Assembly (NCBI GenBank): GCA_951213105.1
Contig: OX578133.1
Location: 142,181,313-142,245,312, forward strand
Length of the DNA stretch: 64,000 nucleotides
Reading direction: 5' to 3'
DNA from: Amaurobius ferox
Lineage: Eukaryota > Arthropoda > Arachnida > Araneae > Amaurobiidae
The notes under the pieces were generated by a model. It searched no databases. It saw only the letters and a program-made list of their open reading frames with translations, and had not been told where the DNA came from. Positions 11,601 to 21,501 of the stretch are shown here, piece after piece (within the stretch, counting starts at the first letter, position 1; every line of letters begins with the position of its first letter). The position numbers and the translations under genes were made by a program.

Positions 11601-14600
11601 GTGGGGAAATCTCGGTGTATAAGATTGCCGGCGAACAAACTTAATTTTATGCATTTCGTGCGAATCGTGACACCACAACATTACCAATTCCGTGAAATAT
11701 GATTTTTTTTAATGCTTGTTGCCTTTTTGGATCACCCTGTATATTAGCAGCAATGAGGTGATAGCTTACTATTTAGTTTTAAACTAGTATATTCCATTGG
11801 CGGACTGTCTACATCATTCAATTCAAACAATTCTTATTTTACCACAGTAAAATGCACAATTAGTACATGATTTTAATGTTACAAGACGGTGAGCGATTTT
11901 ATTTTATGAAAAAAGGTCGCCAATATGGCGGCTCACTGTAAGTAGGTCTTCGGGTTAATAATCCCTTTGTAGAAGACTTTGGAATAGAGATACTTTAATT
12001 ATGATCCCCCTATATTTGCAGTAATATTACTGGATGCAAATTTAATTTTTCTCATTTCAGAAAACAGGTCGCTGGGTTGTAACAAATAGGAATACCCAAA
12101 CTGGAGAAATTGTAAGTGAAACATTCGACTGTGTCTCAATATGTATTGGCCACCATGTTTATCCCAATGAACCTGTATTTCCCGGACAAGATGAATTTCA
12201 AGGAAAGGTATTACATACACACAGTCTGAAGAAAGTGGACGGATACGACGATCTGAGGATTGTGGTTGTAGGTGTGGGGAATTCCGGAATGGACGCTGCT
12301 GTGGAACTCAGTTCTGTTGCTAAACAGGTCAGTACCCAGTTTTTACATAAATCAAAATATTTTAATGAAATCTTATAAGTAGTGCAGTTATATTACTATA
12401 AGGTAATTCAATTTAGGAAAGGCAAACTAGAGGCTTTACGCCAATATTGAGGCGGGCATCTTGTATCAGGGCCATAATCTCCCATCCAATAAAGTCGTAT
12501 TTTCGGTGACGTAGTCGAGGAAATCATTTACCGGATAGGGTCCAAAAACACACATACACCAAGTCAAGACCCCAGTCCCCGCTAATATTAGGTGCATATT
12601 CAAAAACCGGCCCTACTCCGCCACTTGGAAGAGTCCGGGTTCATGGTACGAGGAATTCGCCTGGATAAACCAAGAATTCTACCAACTTACCATTCCCCCA
12701 GATTAATATGGCCCTTAGGAGAGGTGGGTCCATGGCTACAGAGCCAAATCCTCCCCCCCCCCCCCCCCCGAGGGAGTTGCCAAGATATCCTAATAGAACA
12801 GATGGAGTCTTCCGATGTTTCACAATACTAGAAATCCGGGGTAGCATCTCACTCTTAGATCTGACCCAGTACTTGGTTTGGTTTGTTCGACCCAGACCGT
12901 CCGATCTACCTAGTGTGCGATTTTGAAAAGAAGTTGTCAAACAACTGTCTCTGATTGGCTATTTATGCTTGATATTCTGCTCGTCAACTGTTAATCAATT
13001 TTAGTCTACGCCTTTTCGTCTTACGATAATTGGCTTAAGGGGACGGTGGACGTTAAAATGAGCAAAAATCGACTAAAAACAGTTTTAATATATAACATTA
13101 TTTTACACATTTAACATTTGCTTACGGGTGGGACAGCGTCCATCCCAAACTAAGAACCTCCCGAAAAGACAAATATTTGACATACTCTATCCCAAACAGT
13201 TCGATCCGCCTTTGCAGGCATTGGCGCTGACTAAAACATCACTGACAGAAACATTGCACCTGCTGCAGCAGGTGCAATGTCTGTTATATAAATATCTGTC
13301 TTTTTGGGAGGTTCTTTGTTTGCAAAAGGTTGAATGCATTTTTTTTCGAAACGGAGTTTTCAAAGGTTTTACATATTTAAAATGCTCCATGCGCCTTAAT
13401 TTTTGTGTAAGATGCATGAAATTTAGCAAGAAGACACCTCTCATACTTTTTAATGAAACTAGGTATGCATTTTATAATTGGACTTTATTAAGGTAATTAA
13501 AAGTGAATAAGAACCTAATTGAGTGATGAAAAGTAAGTTTTAATGCAGAAAAATATTTTTAAAAAATTAACTTTCTACGGGATTTAAAAATAAATACCCA
13601 AATTTGTTCATAATGTGTTTTTGAGTGATCATAATGTAAAATTGATCAAAAATGTGAACAAATGGCACGCAAGGAGCATTTTCAAATTTTCGTAAAAAAA
13701 AAATTAAATTAAAAAAAAAAATACAAAATTGAAAAAAAATTTAATGATATTGTATATAGTAATGTTAAGAGGAATATTTATACAAATTTTCACGTTTCTA
13801 AGTCAATAAATAAATAAAAAAAATTTCAACGTCCACCGTTCCCGTACTGAGTGTATGGAGAAATGGAAAACGCCCTCTAGCACGCAACCAATTCACTTGC
13901 GACCATGCATTCTATGATGAAAAGTGTTTGTTTCGATGTGTTCTATCATCCCTGGCAGTTTGTTGTATTAATTTTGAAACACACTGTATAGAATAAAAGT
14001 TAATATACAATTAAACATTTACCAATTAATGATAAATATTGAAAGCTGTGAACATTTAATTACTCACTATTATCTTTTTACGAATATTTCTAAAACTAGG
14101 AGTCTTATTATTTTTATCTTCCTAATATTAATACCGTTTATGAAACAGAGATTCAGAAATTGTTTATACCACCTCTTTAAACATTTAATTAAAGAGTCTG
14201 GACGTGGTGTCTTTTAATCAACTTTTTGTTTGAACCTTTATCTGCTGTAAATTTTACTTTGTTGCTAGTTGAAAAAAAAAAAAATAAAGGCTACAAATGA
14301 TAAACTATTTGTGCTGCTTTACAATATTTCTTTTTCTTTATTTATAGGTTTACTTGAGCAGTCGCCGCGGAGCTTGGGTGCTACCGAGAGTAGGACCCAA
14401 GGGTCACCCATTTGATGCCATATTTGTACGGAGATATTTCATTCTGATGCAGAAGTTCTTACCTTACAGCTGGGTGTGTCATTTCTCCGAGAAAGAGCTT
14501 AACCAACGGTTCAACCACGATTTCTACAATCTGAAACCGAAGCACAGAGTCTGGAGTCAGCATCCAACTGTCAGTGATTCCCTTCCAATCAAGCTCCTCA

Positions 14601-17600
14601 GCGGGACGGTTGTAACAAGAGGAGGAATTAAGCGATTTACAAAGAAAGGAGTGATCTTTGAGAATGAGGAGGTATAAATAGATATTATTTTAATTATATA
14701 GTTAACATATTTAACAGGGTTTTTCACTTACTTTCATGCCCTGTCTAACAATTTATATTTTTCATCGTTATTTTCTCAGATGGAAATCAAGATTTAGGAT
14801 TTTTGGTCAGAGAGTTAGGATCTTTAACCGAAACTTATTATTTTGTTGTTCTAAACATTTCCTTGATAATAACTAGGTGGGAGCAAACTATTCATTAGCT
14901 GTGTCGGCTATTTTTATTTGTTAGCCATTTGCTCTCTATACTAAGTAAGAAAAATTCCCTTATTTTAAATTTATAGCCAAGAAAAGGAGGTACTTAAGAT
15001 ATTTGACCACATAGGAGCATGATACTTATTGGCTGTGTATGTTCCTTAGCTGGGTATTTGTTATAGCCATATGTACTCCATACTAAGAAAATCTCCCTTA
15101 TTTAATATTTATAGCAAAGAAAATTAGGAGATAACTATGATATTTGACTAGACAGAAGGCCAGATCCATACTCATTTGTTATTTAAAATTTTTTCTTGAT
15201 AAGTGCAATATGGGAGTACAATATTCATTAGCTATATCAGCTATTTTTGTTTGTTATCCGTTTGCATTACATGTTAAGAAAAACTTCCCTATTTTATATT
15301 TATAGTTAAGTAAAGTAGGAGATACTCAGGATATTTGACCAGAGACGAGATTTAACCCACACTCATTATTTATTATTTTAAACTTTTCCTTCTTAAAAAC
15401 TAGGAGGAAGCACATTATTATTTATCTGTATCAACTATCTTTTTTTTCTAGCAATTTGCATTCAATGCTAGGAAAAACTTCCCTATTTATATTTAAGAAA
15501 AGTAGAAGAGATTTACAAAGTCTGACCAATGAGAAGGTTTAACTCACACTTATTATGTTATTGTTCAAATCATTACGTTGATAAATACTAGACGAGAGTT
15601 CAATATTTATTAACAGTATCAGATATTTTTCTTTGTTAACCTTTTATACTCCATGCTTAGAAAAACCTCCCTATTTTAAGAAAAATAAGAGATACTTAAA
15701 GATGTTTGACCTACTTTAAAAAACTACTTTTTCTATTTTTTTGATAAATATAATCGCGTAGATATCGATAACTTATAATGATATGCCTCCTTTTATGTAT
15801 TTTTTTTCTTTGAGATTTTAAATGTTCATAATCATTTTTCAAAGATTTATATTAAACTGTGTCAAAACTAGGATATTTGAGTCACATCAAGAGCGAGTTG
15901 ACCCACCTAATAAAAACAATGAAAAATGTGAACTATAAAGAAAAGATAAATAATGACATTTTCATGTTTTAATCAACTGTTTTTATCAAATATGCTATAT
16001 TTCTTGAAGCAGCAGCCTACAAACTACTTACAGTATGTTTTAGTCAAAGAAGGTTTTGATATTCTATAAATTCACATTTAAACTTATCTTTTAAGAAAAG
16101 TATTTCTATACAGCCCCTGGTTGTACTAGTATTTGTGGCATCCTCAGGTAGCTAACGTAACATGAATAACTGTATGAATAAAGCCAAAATTTGTTGGATG
16201 GTTTCTCCTGAAAAATATATATACAATAATTGGCATCTGTCTTCGCAACTCCTTGATATAAGATAGTTTTGTTGCAAATTCTACTATATTTTTCCAGACC
16301 ATATTTATTTCTTTAAAACATTTAAAATGGTTGTAATATTCAAATTTAAATTAAAAAGAATTTGCGAAATAAACTCCCAGTTAAGGCTTTCTGTTATTTT
16401 GCTAATAAATCAGAAAAGTAATAGCATCCTAAATTCAAAAGTAATAGTACACTAAATTAAAATTAATTTTTTGAATTGTTAATTTAGTTTTTCAGGAATA
16501 GCTAATTCATTTTGTATATTTTCTATAGAGGATAACATACTATATTTAAATGATTTTATGTATATTGAGAATTTAACATACTTATTTTCATACATAATTA
16601 TTTGTTATTATACAAAGATTGAATTGTCGTAATATCCATCGCTTGGTGCAGTAATTGTTGAAGTTAACCACGGTTATTTATTTCTTTTCACACTACCCGT
16701 TTCATGTTTAAATATTTTGAGTTTCTTCATATTTTGTGTGGCATTTCCTTCTGAAATTTTTATTTTATACAGTCAAAATTTTAAATATATATGGGTATTC
16801 TGGTTTGCATATAGCTTTTGTAATTTTAATCTAAGTGATTGGAGTTACTAGTATCGTGTAGACAATGGGCATAAAAATGTTTTAGTAAGAACCAGACTAA
16901 AGTATATAATTTCCTTTGTTTGTTATTTACAGGAAGAAACAGAAGTAGATGTTGTGGTGTTGGCTACAGGATACCGTATCAAATTCCCTTTTCTGAGTGA
17001 CGACATCCTAAAAGTTGTTGACAACAGAGTTCAGCTGTACAAATTCATTTATCCTCCAGAGCTTCCTCACCCAACTTTGGCTATTCTCGGCCTCATTCAG
17101 CCGTCTGGACCAGGATTCCCGGTTGGTGAAATGCAATGTCGTTGGACAGCTAGAGCCATGAGTGGTAAACTAAACTTACCACCAAAAGAAGTGATGTATG
17201 CAGACATAAAGAAAAAAATAGAGTACACTAAAACGAGATTTGTGGATTCTCCAAGACATACTATTCAGGTTGATTTCATTGGGTATCAAGATGAATTAGG
17301 TGCTGAGATTGGGTGCAAACCCAATTTGTTAAAACTTGCATTTACAGACCCCAAACTTTTCCATGCTATATTTTTTGGTCCATCACTTCCATATCAATAC
17401 CGATTGCAGGGTCCACATACATGGTCTGGAGCAAGAAATGCCATATTGACGTATAAACAACGAGTTGTAGCTCCATTTCAAAGACCAGGGGAGAAAAAAG
17501 TTATACCCAAAAAACCACTTTTAAAAGTTGGTACTGTAATGAAACTACTCTTCATGCTTCCTATTATTTGGTATTTCTTTTTGGCAGTTGTGATGGTGGA

Positions 17601-17607
17601 CTATTGA
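5272..17607 (+). CDS. FMO: flavin-containing monooxygenase (FMO), whole gene, 4 coding exons
   Basis: FMOs use FAD, NADPH and O2 to oxygenate nucleophilic N or S atoms of xenobiotics, or in FMO5-type enzymes ketones, at the ER membrane. Joining 5272-5637, 12061-12327, 14348-14671 and 16933-17607 gives one open frame of 543 codons plus stop, close to the usual 530-560 aa. All junctions are GT-AG and phase 0. Seen in the protein: FAD motif GAGPCG (residues 11-16), GGLWRY (40-45), the FMO-signature region FQGKVLH (168-174), NADPH motif GVGNSG (193-198), SSRRGAW (215-221), ATGY (330-333), and a hydrophobic C-terminal anchor (about 518-541). No frameshift, stop or missing block is visible, so the gene looks functional. 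It is the only intact host gene in the window. The vertebrate-style subtype (FMO5-like) is a guess from general resemblance. Introns 1-3 are 6423, 2020 and 2261 bp and carry repeats. Confidence 0.95.
5638..7218. other. FMO intron 1, 5' part, no gene seen
   Basis: Intronic AT-rich sequence. Frames on either strand here (for example 6372-6629 and 6891-7265) are low-complexity and not coding. A GGTGATCCAAAA string near 6449 recurs inverted near 11735. That string is common at DNA-transposon ends, but I could not pair the two into one element. Confidence 0.5.
7219..8500 (-). repeat. F1 repeat, tandem unit 1 (intron 1)
   Basis: This is the first of three head-to-tail units of a 1.28 kb non-coding repeat seen elsewhere at 29744, 42106, 45089 and 61829. 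In the reverse orientation shown here it begins with AACAAGAAAGATC and ends in a CAGA-repeat region followed by CTTTTCAACTTTGTTG and GTGTTAA. It contains two CACGTGATC direct repeats (near 8078 and 8101). No protein-coding capacity is seen. Confidence 0.8.
8501..9783 (-). repeat. F1 repeat, tandem unit 2 (intron 1)
   Basis: Second head-to-tail unit. Its last part (9301-9783) matches unit 1 from 8011 almost base for base, apart from a 7-bp deletion near 9433. Its first part (8501-9300) matches unit 3 from 9784 to 10583 with no difference that I noticed. The change in similarity at a homologous position marks a recent 1.28-1.29 kb duplication. Confidence 0.8.
9784..11067 (-). repeat. F1 repeat, tandem unit 3 (intron 1)
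   Basis: Third unit. Identity with unit 2 stops at 10584; from there the sequence diverges clearly, including loss of one CACGTGATC repeat. It ends in a tract of CAGA repeats followed by the terminal hairpin and TTAA at 11064-11067. Confidence 0.8.
11068..12060. other. FMO intron 1, 3' part, no gene seen
   Basis: AT-rich intron sequence ending in the acceptor TTTCTCATTTCAG at 12060. A possible transposon terminus (GGATCACCCTGTATA) lies at about 11730-11747. A reverse-strand frame over exon 2 is only a shadow of the FMO exon. Confidence 0.5.
12061..12327 (+). CDS. FMO: FMO coding exon 2 (residues 123-211)
   Basis: This exon carries the FMO-signature region FQGKVLH (168-174) and the second Rossmann motif GVGNSG (193-198), which binds NADPH. 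CIGHHVYPNEP, upstream, matches the conserved TGHH segment of the family. In the signature FxGxxxHxxx(F/Y) the last aromatic position here is leucine (L178), a small deviation. Boundaries are TTTCAG|AAA and CAG|GTCAGT, both phase 0. Confidence 0.93.
12328..13038. repeat. intron 2, GC-rich patch with minisatellite-type motif
   Basis: From about 12430 to 12930 the intron becomes GC-richer, with a long C-homopolymer at about 12752-12769. It contains one copy of CCCAGACCGTCCGA (about 12890), the same motif that recurs in the GC-rich tandem patch at 28985-29300. Open frames here on both strands are products of base composition. The element type is unknown. Confidence 0.4.
13039..13843. mobile_element. 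terminal-inverted-repeat (MITE-like) element in FMO intron 2
   Basis: The left end GGGGACGGTGGACGTT (13039) is repeated inverted at the right end (AACGTCCACCGTTCCC, 13828-13843) with one mismatch. A TTAA stands directly before the left end but none follows the right end, so the target-site type is unclear. Inside is a nested foldback: AAGAACCTCCC near 13151 pairs with its inverse near 13318, around a perfect 30-bp palindrome at 13251-13280. There is no transposase, so it is non-autonomous. Confidence 0.6.
13251..13280. repeat. perfect 30-bp palindrome
   Basis: ACATTGCACCTGCTG is followed immediately by its exact reverse complement, centred on a PstI-like CTGCAG. Flanking imperfect arms (about 13148-13190 and 13281-13325) extend the foldback to roughly 175 bp. 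Confidence 0.9.
14348..14671 (+). CDS. FMO: FMO coding exon 3 (residues 212-319)
   Basis: This exon continues the NADPH-domain and insertion region: VYLSSRRGAWVLPRVG is the family's conserved arginine pair and GAW segment, followed by NQRF and LKPKHR, both FMO landmarks. Boundaries are TTTATAG|GTT and GAG|GTATAA, phase 0 on both sides. The donor GTATAA is weaker than the other two but in frame with exon 4. Confidence 0.93.
14810..15720. repeat. degenerate tandem repeat, period about 190 bp, in intron 3
   Basis: Five diverged modules share the order: ATATTTGAC-type string, GAG-rich stretch, CTATTTTT(A/G)TTTGTTA-type string, then a 'tactaagaaaaa-tccct' block. The ATATTTGAC anchors lie near 14998, 15140, 15330, 15520 and 15700, spaced about 142-190 bp. 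A partial sixth lies near 15873. No coding potential. Confidence 0.55.
15721..16932. other. intron 3 remainder, no gene seen
   Basis: Very AT-rich intron sequence with no recognisable element. It ends in the acceptor TTATTTACAG at 16932. Confidence 0.5.
16933..17607 (+). CDS. FMO: FMO coding exon 4 (residues 320-543) and stop
   Basis: The last exon begins EETEVDVVV and then LATGY (329-333), the ATGY motif linking the FAD and NADPH domains. It continues through LYKFIYPP and LAILGLIQP, and then RHTIQVDFI and LAFTDPKLF, all in FMO order. The last 25 residues are strongly hydrophobic (about 518-541) with lysines before them, the usual C-terminal ER-membrane anchor. The stop is TGA at 17605-17607. 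Confidence 0.95.
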   Translation, partial: EETEVDVVVLATGYRIKFPFLSDDILKVVDNRVQLYKFIYPPELPHPTLAILGLIQPSGPGFPVGEMQCRWTARAMSGKLNLPPKEVMYADIKKKIEYTKTRFVDSPRHTIQVDFIGYQDELGAEIGCKPNLLKLAFTDPKLFHAIFFGPSLPYQYRLQGPHTWSGARNAILTYKQRVVAPFQRPGEKKVIPKKPLLKVGTVMKLLFMLPIIWYFFLAVVMVDY

Positions 17608-18145
17608 CTTGTTCAAATGAATATTACCAAAGGAAAAAAAAATTGTTGTATGTTGTATTGCTTCCTTGAGTTGTATCTATAATGATTTGTAAGAATGTAT
17701 GTCTATACTGTATTTAACCCTTGAGAAGAAAAGCATGTGTAAATTTTACCCTGTACTGTTTATTGTGAAACCTACTGTTATCCAGCATTCACATGAAAGC
17801 AGTAAATATCTTTCAAAGAGATTTGAAATATGGGTATAAAAATATGTCACTGCAAGCATTATGTTAAGAGTTATGTCAGTTCATTACTTTTCTATGGATA
17901 AAACCGTCATATAATCTGAAAGCCATAAATATCTCGTAAATAATTTTCAAGTAAAATGAGTGAAACAATTAACTTTGATCTATAGACATTTGAGCTTCTA
18001 AAGTTATTTTGGCAATATTTTATGAGATTTGTACATTTATATGTCTGTTTATAAAAAGACGCTTTTTATGAACAATTTCTTGTTGAAACTATTTTATAAA
18101 TTACATATGTTGAAATATTTTGTATTGATTGTGATCCATACATTG

Positions 18146-18151
18146 AATAAA
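18146..18151 (+). promoter_or_regulatory. candidate FMO polyadenylation signal
   Basis: An AATAAA hexamer lies about 540 bp after the stop. The repeat that follows starts 47 bp further on, so the 3' untranslated region probably ends just before it. An assignment from the hexamer alone. Confidence 0.5.
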
Positions 18152-18197
18152 ATATATTATATAACATGTTTACCGTTTAAACAGTTTTATTAAAACA

Positions 18198-21100
18198 CTA
18201 GCAGCATACCCGTTCTTCGTACGGAGTATATAATATAAAGAAACTTGAAATTCACAATCATGCGCAAATCCTTATAGTATACTAAATGACATTTTTAATC
18301 AAAATATTCTGTTAAAATATTTAATACATTGCTCCTAAAAAGAAGTTTAAGAATCTCTGTACTCGCTATATAAAATTATCTTTATGGACATATCTGAAGA
18401 ATAAAACATCCTGGATCCTTATGTAAGCAAATATAAAAAAAAATATGGAATTGAATCAATATATGCAAAATAAAAGCGTTAAAATTGTATGGGACCCGTA
18501 CTAATTATATACGCGTATATTAGAAAATATAACCTCTATTAGTAGATTACATGTATAAATTGAAAATACCAATAAAACCGTAATCTTTTAATCTGAAGAC
18601 AGTCATTTATTCCAATATATGTCAAAATGAAAGTGCTAAAATTATATGGGAATATATAAACGTACTACTTATAATGTCCGATTATTAGTAGAAGATTACC
18701 CGTATTGCAATATGAGTCTCAAATGCTTTTGGCAAAATACAACAGACGACGTAATAAATTGAAAATATCATTAATCCCCTTAATCTTCATACCAGAAGAC
18801 TGTAATTGATTCCAATATATACGCCAATATATGTCAAAATATATGCCAATTTACATGTACTACTTATATTCTCGTATGTTAGAAGATATACCCGTGCATT
18901 CCTAGAAGATTACTCGTACAACGTACAATATGCGAGTGTCAGCAATTTTTGCCGCAATAAAACAATGGCGTAATAACTTAAAAATATCAATAATCACTGA
19001 AACAATAATTCCGGAATATATCAATAATAATAATGTTTAAACCTGAAGAGTGTAATTGATATTATTCAGTCCAAATTGAAATGGCAATGAAATTTATTTT
19101 ATATACATATCTTCATTATTCAAATCGGAAAGGATTTAATAAAAATCGTCTGCCGCATAAACACATTGGATTTAAATCCGTTGCTAAGCGACGTATCATT
19201 TGCTTCAAATAAATTGGTAGAAAAAATATCGTCTAAATAATTATATTTCTATGGAACTTTTGGCGACATTTTCGTCAAATTAGCGACATTTTAAAAAATC
19301 GCCAAATTTATCGCCAAGTGGGACTGTAGAACTGATAGTCCCACTTGGCGACACATTTACGAAATATCATCACAATACTATCCCCTAAGAAAACACAATT
19401 AATTTCATTTATTTAGCTCATTTTTATCAATTTCAAGATATTTTTATAGATTTGAAAATATTTTTATCAATTTAGTGACCTTTTAAAAATTCGCTAAATA
19501 TATTACTAAGTAGGATGGTTGGTCTGACAGATAAATGCTAACCAAACATCATTTCAGTACTCTCTTCTAACAAAACAAAATAAATTTCATTGATATGCGT
19601 CGTTTTTATCAATTTGGCAACATTTCCGTCAAATTGGCAAAGTTTAAGAAAAGTTGTCAAATTAGCGATATCCTGCCAAATTCGTTGCTCTGAATTTGCA
19701 GATCTGAATGAAACATCCTTATCCCGTTTCAATATACTAAATGAAAACACTACAATTGTATTAGAAGATATACCCGCTCTACTTTTTTCTGTTTCAACAA
19801 TCGGCTAAATGAATTTAATGGCTAACACAATATATGAGTTTAGTAGCTAAATACGATATAAGATTGAAAACTCTTTGCCAAAATAAATGAAATTGATGTA
19901 CGCAGTCAGCAATTAATATAATTAAAAAAAAAATCAAACCGTTCATACATAAGATATACTTTTATATCCATTTATCCATTTATTTATTATTCAAATCGAA
20001 AAAAAATAATAAAAACATTAACAAACCCATTTAATTTAATTGCGATGCCGAACAACATGATTTGTCCTCATAAAATGTTATAATTTATTAACCACTAACA
20101 GCACACCAGTTCGTCGTACGGAGTATATAATATAAAGAAACTTATAGTTCGCAATCATGTCCAAATTCTGTTAAAATATTAAATTTATTGCTCCTAAAGA
20201 GAAGTTTAAGAATATATGCTCTCACTATGCAAAATTATCTTCACGGGCAGATCAAAACATCCTGGCCCATTTTGTAAGCAAATTTTCAGAAGAAAAAAAA
20301 GGAATTGAATCAATATATGCCACCCAGTACTAATCATATTGTCGCAGATTAGAAAATATGCCAATGTGTTAGTAGACGATTACCCGTATTACAATATAAG
20401 TCTCAAAAATATTTGCCAAAATAAAAGAGATGACGTAATAAATTGAAAATATCAATAATATCCGTACTATTTATACCAGAAGGTCGTAATTGATTCCAAT
20501 ATATGCCAATATATATCAAAACATATGTCAATATACCTGTACTACTTATATTCTCGTAGATTAAAGGATATACACGTGTGTTTGTAGAAGATTATTCGTA
20601 CAACATACAATATGTGAGTTTAAACAATTTTTGTCATAATAAAATAATTGCATAATAACTTGAAAATATCAATAATCCCTGAATCAATAATCCCCGAAAA
20701 TATCAATAATAATAATTTCTAAACCTGAAGACCGTAATTGATATTATCCAGTCAAAAATGCTATAAGAAAAATCAAATCGTTCTTTTCTAAAATATATTT
20801 TTATATCCATTTATTTATTATTCAAATCCAAAAAATAATTATTAAAATTAACAGACAGATTTAATTTAATTGCGTTTCTGAGTAACATGCTATAAGATAG
20901 AATCTTATATCATGTTAAATATGTCATGTCTTATATCATAAACTGCGAAATTAAATAACCATTTTGATTTCTTTATACTTCTCATTGTTCCGTAAAATCT
21001 TGTTTTAAATAAAACATGGAGATAGATTTCCCCTTTAAATCATGTTTCAAACAGTTCATGTTTTCAGAAAGTGACTAATTAGCGCAAAAAATCTCCCATC

Positions 21101-21438
21101 AAACTCAGAGATTAAATTTTAATTCACTTTCAAACGATTTTCAAGCTTTTAGGAGTTCCGTTTTTCATTAATATCTCGACAACCCCTGGTCTTAGAAACT
21201 GGAAACTTGGGCAAAATTTATGGGGGGCTATTTCAAGGCTATTCACCAAATTTCATTAAATTCGGTTCAGCCGTTTTCCCGTGATGATGAGACAAACGAA
21301 AATTTCGTTTTTTACTAATATCTCGAGAACCACTGGTCGTAAAAACTCAAAACACGGATATAATTTTAAGCGGGGCTATTTCTAGGCTACCCACAAAATT
21401 TCATCAAATTCGGTTCAGCCGTTCTCCCGTGATGATGG

Positions 21439-21476
<38 letters not shown>

Positions 21477-21498
21477 TTTTCATTTTTATTTATATAGA
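18198..21498 (-). mobile_element. Helitron-like repeat copy A (non-autonomous, 3.3 kb)
   Basis: Read on the minus strand the copy starts with TC (TCTATATAAATAAAAATG), then (CTGT)n, and ends in a short CCGT...ACGG hairpin followed by CTGCTAG. It sits between A and T. TC at the 5' end, a hairpin and CTRR at the 3' end, and an A/T insertion site are the Helitron hallmarks, so I infer a Helitron-like family. No Rep/helicase frame is present. Inside are repeated modules; a second terminus-like copy starts at 20095. A perfect 14-bp inverted repeat with 11-nt loop lies at 19312-19350. It begins just after the FMO polyA signal. Confidence 0.55.
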
Positions 21499-21501
21499 TA
21501 A

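Noticed and set aside
6449..11747. Possible large transposon bounded by inverted GGTGATCCAAAA strings
   Set aside because: The string is short and common at element ends, no longer inverted-repeat match supports pairing, and the interval contains unrelated F1 repeats.
12592..12940. Frames on both strands with poly-proline or poly-glycine
   Set aside because: Caused by the C-homopolymer and GC-rich composition within FMO intron 2.
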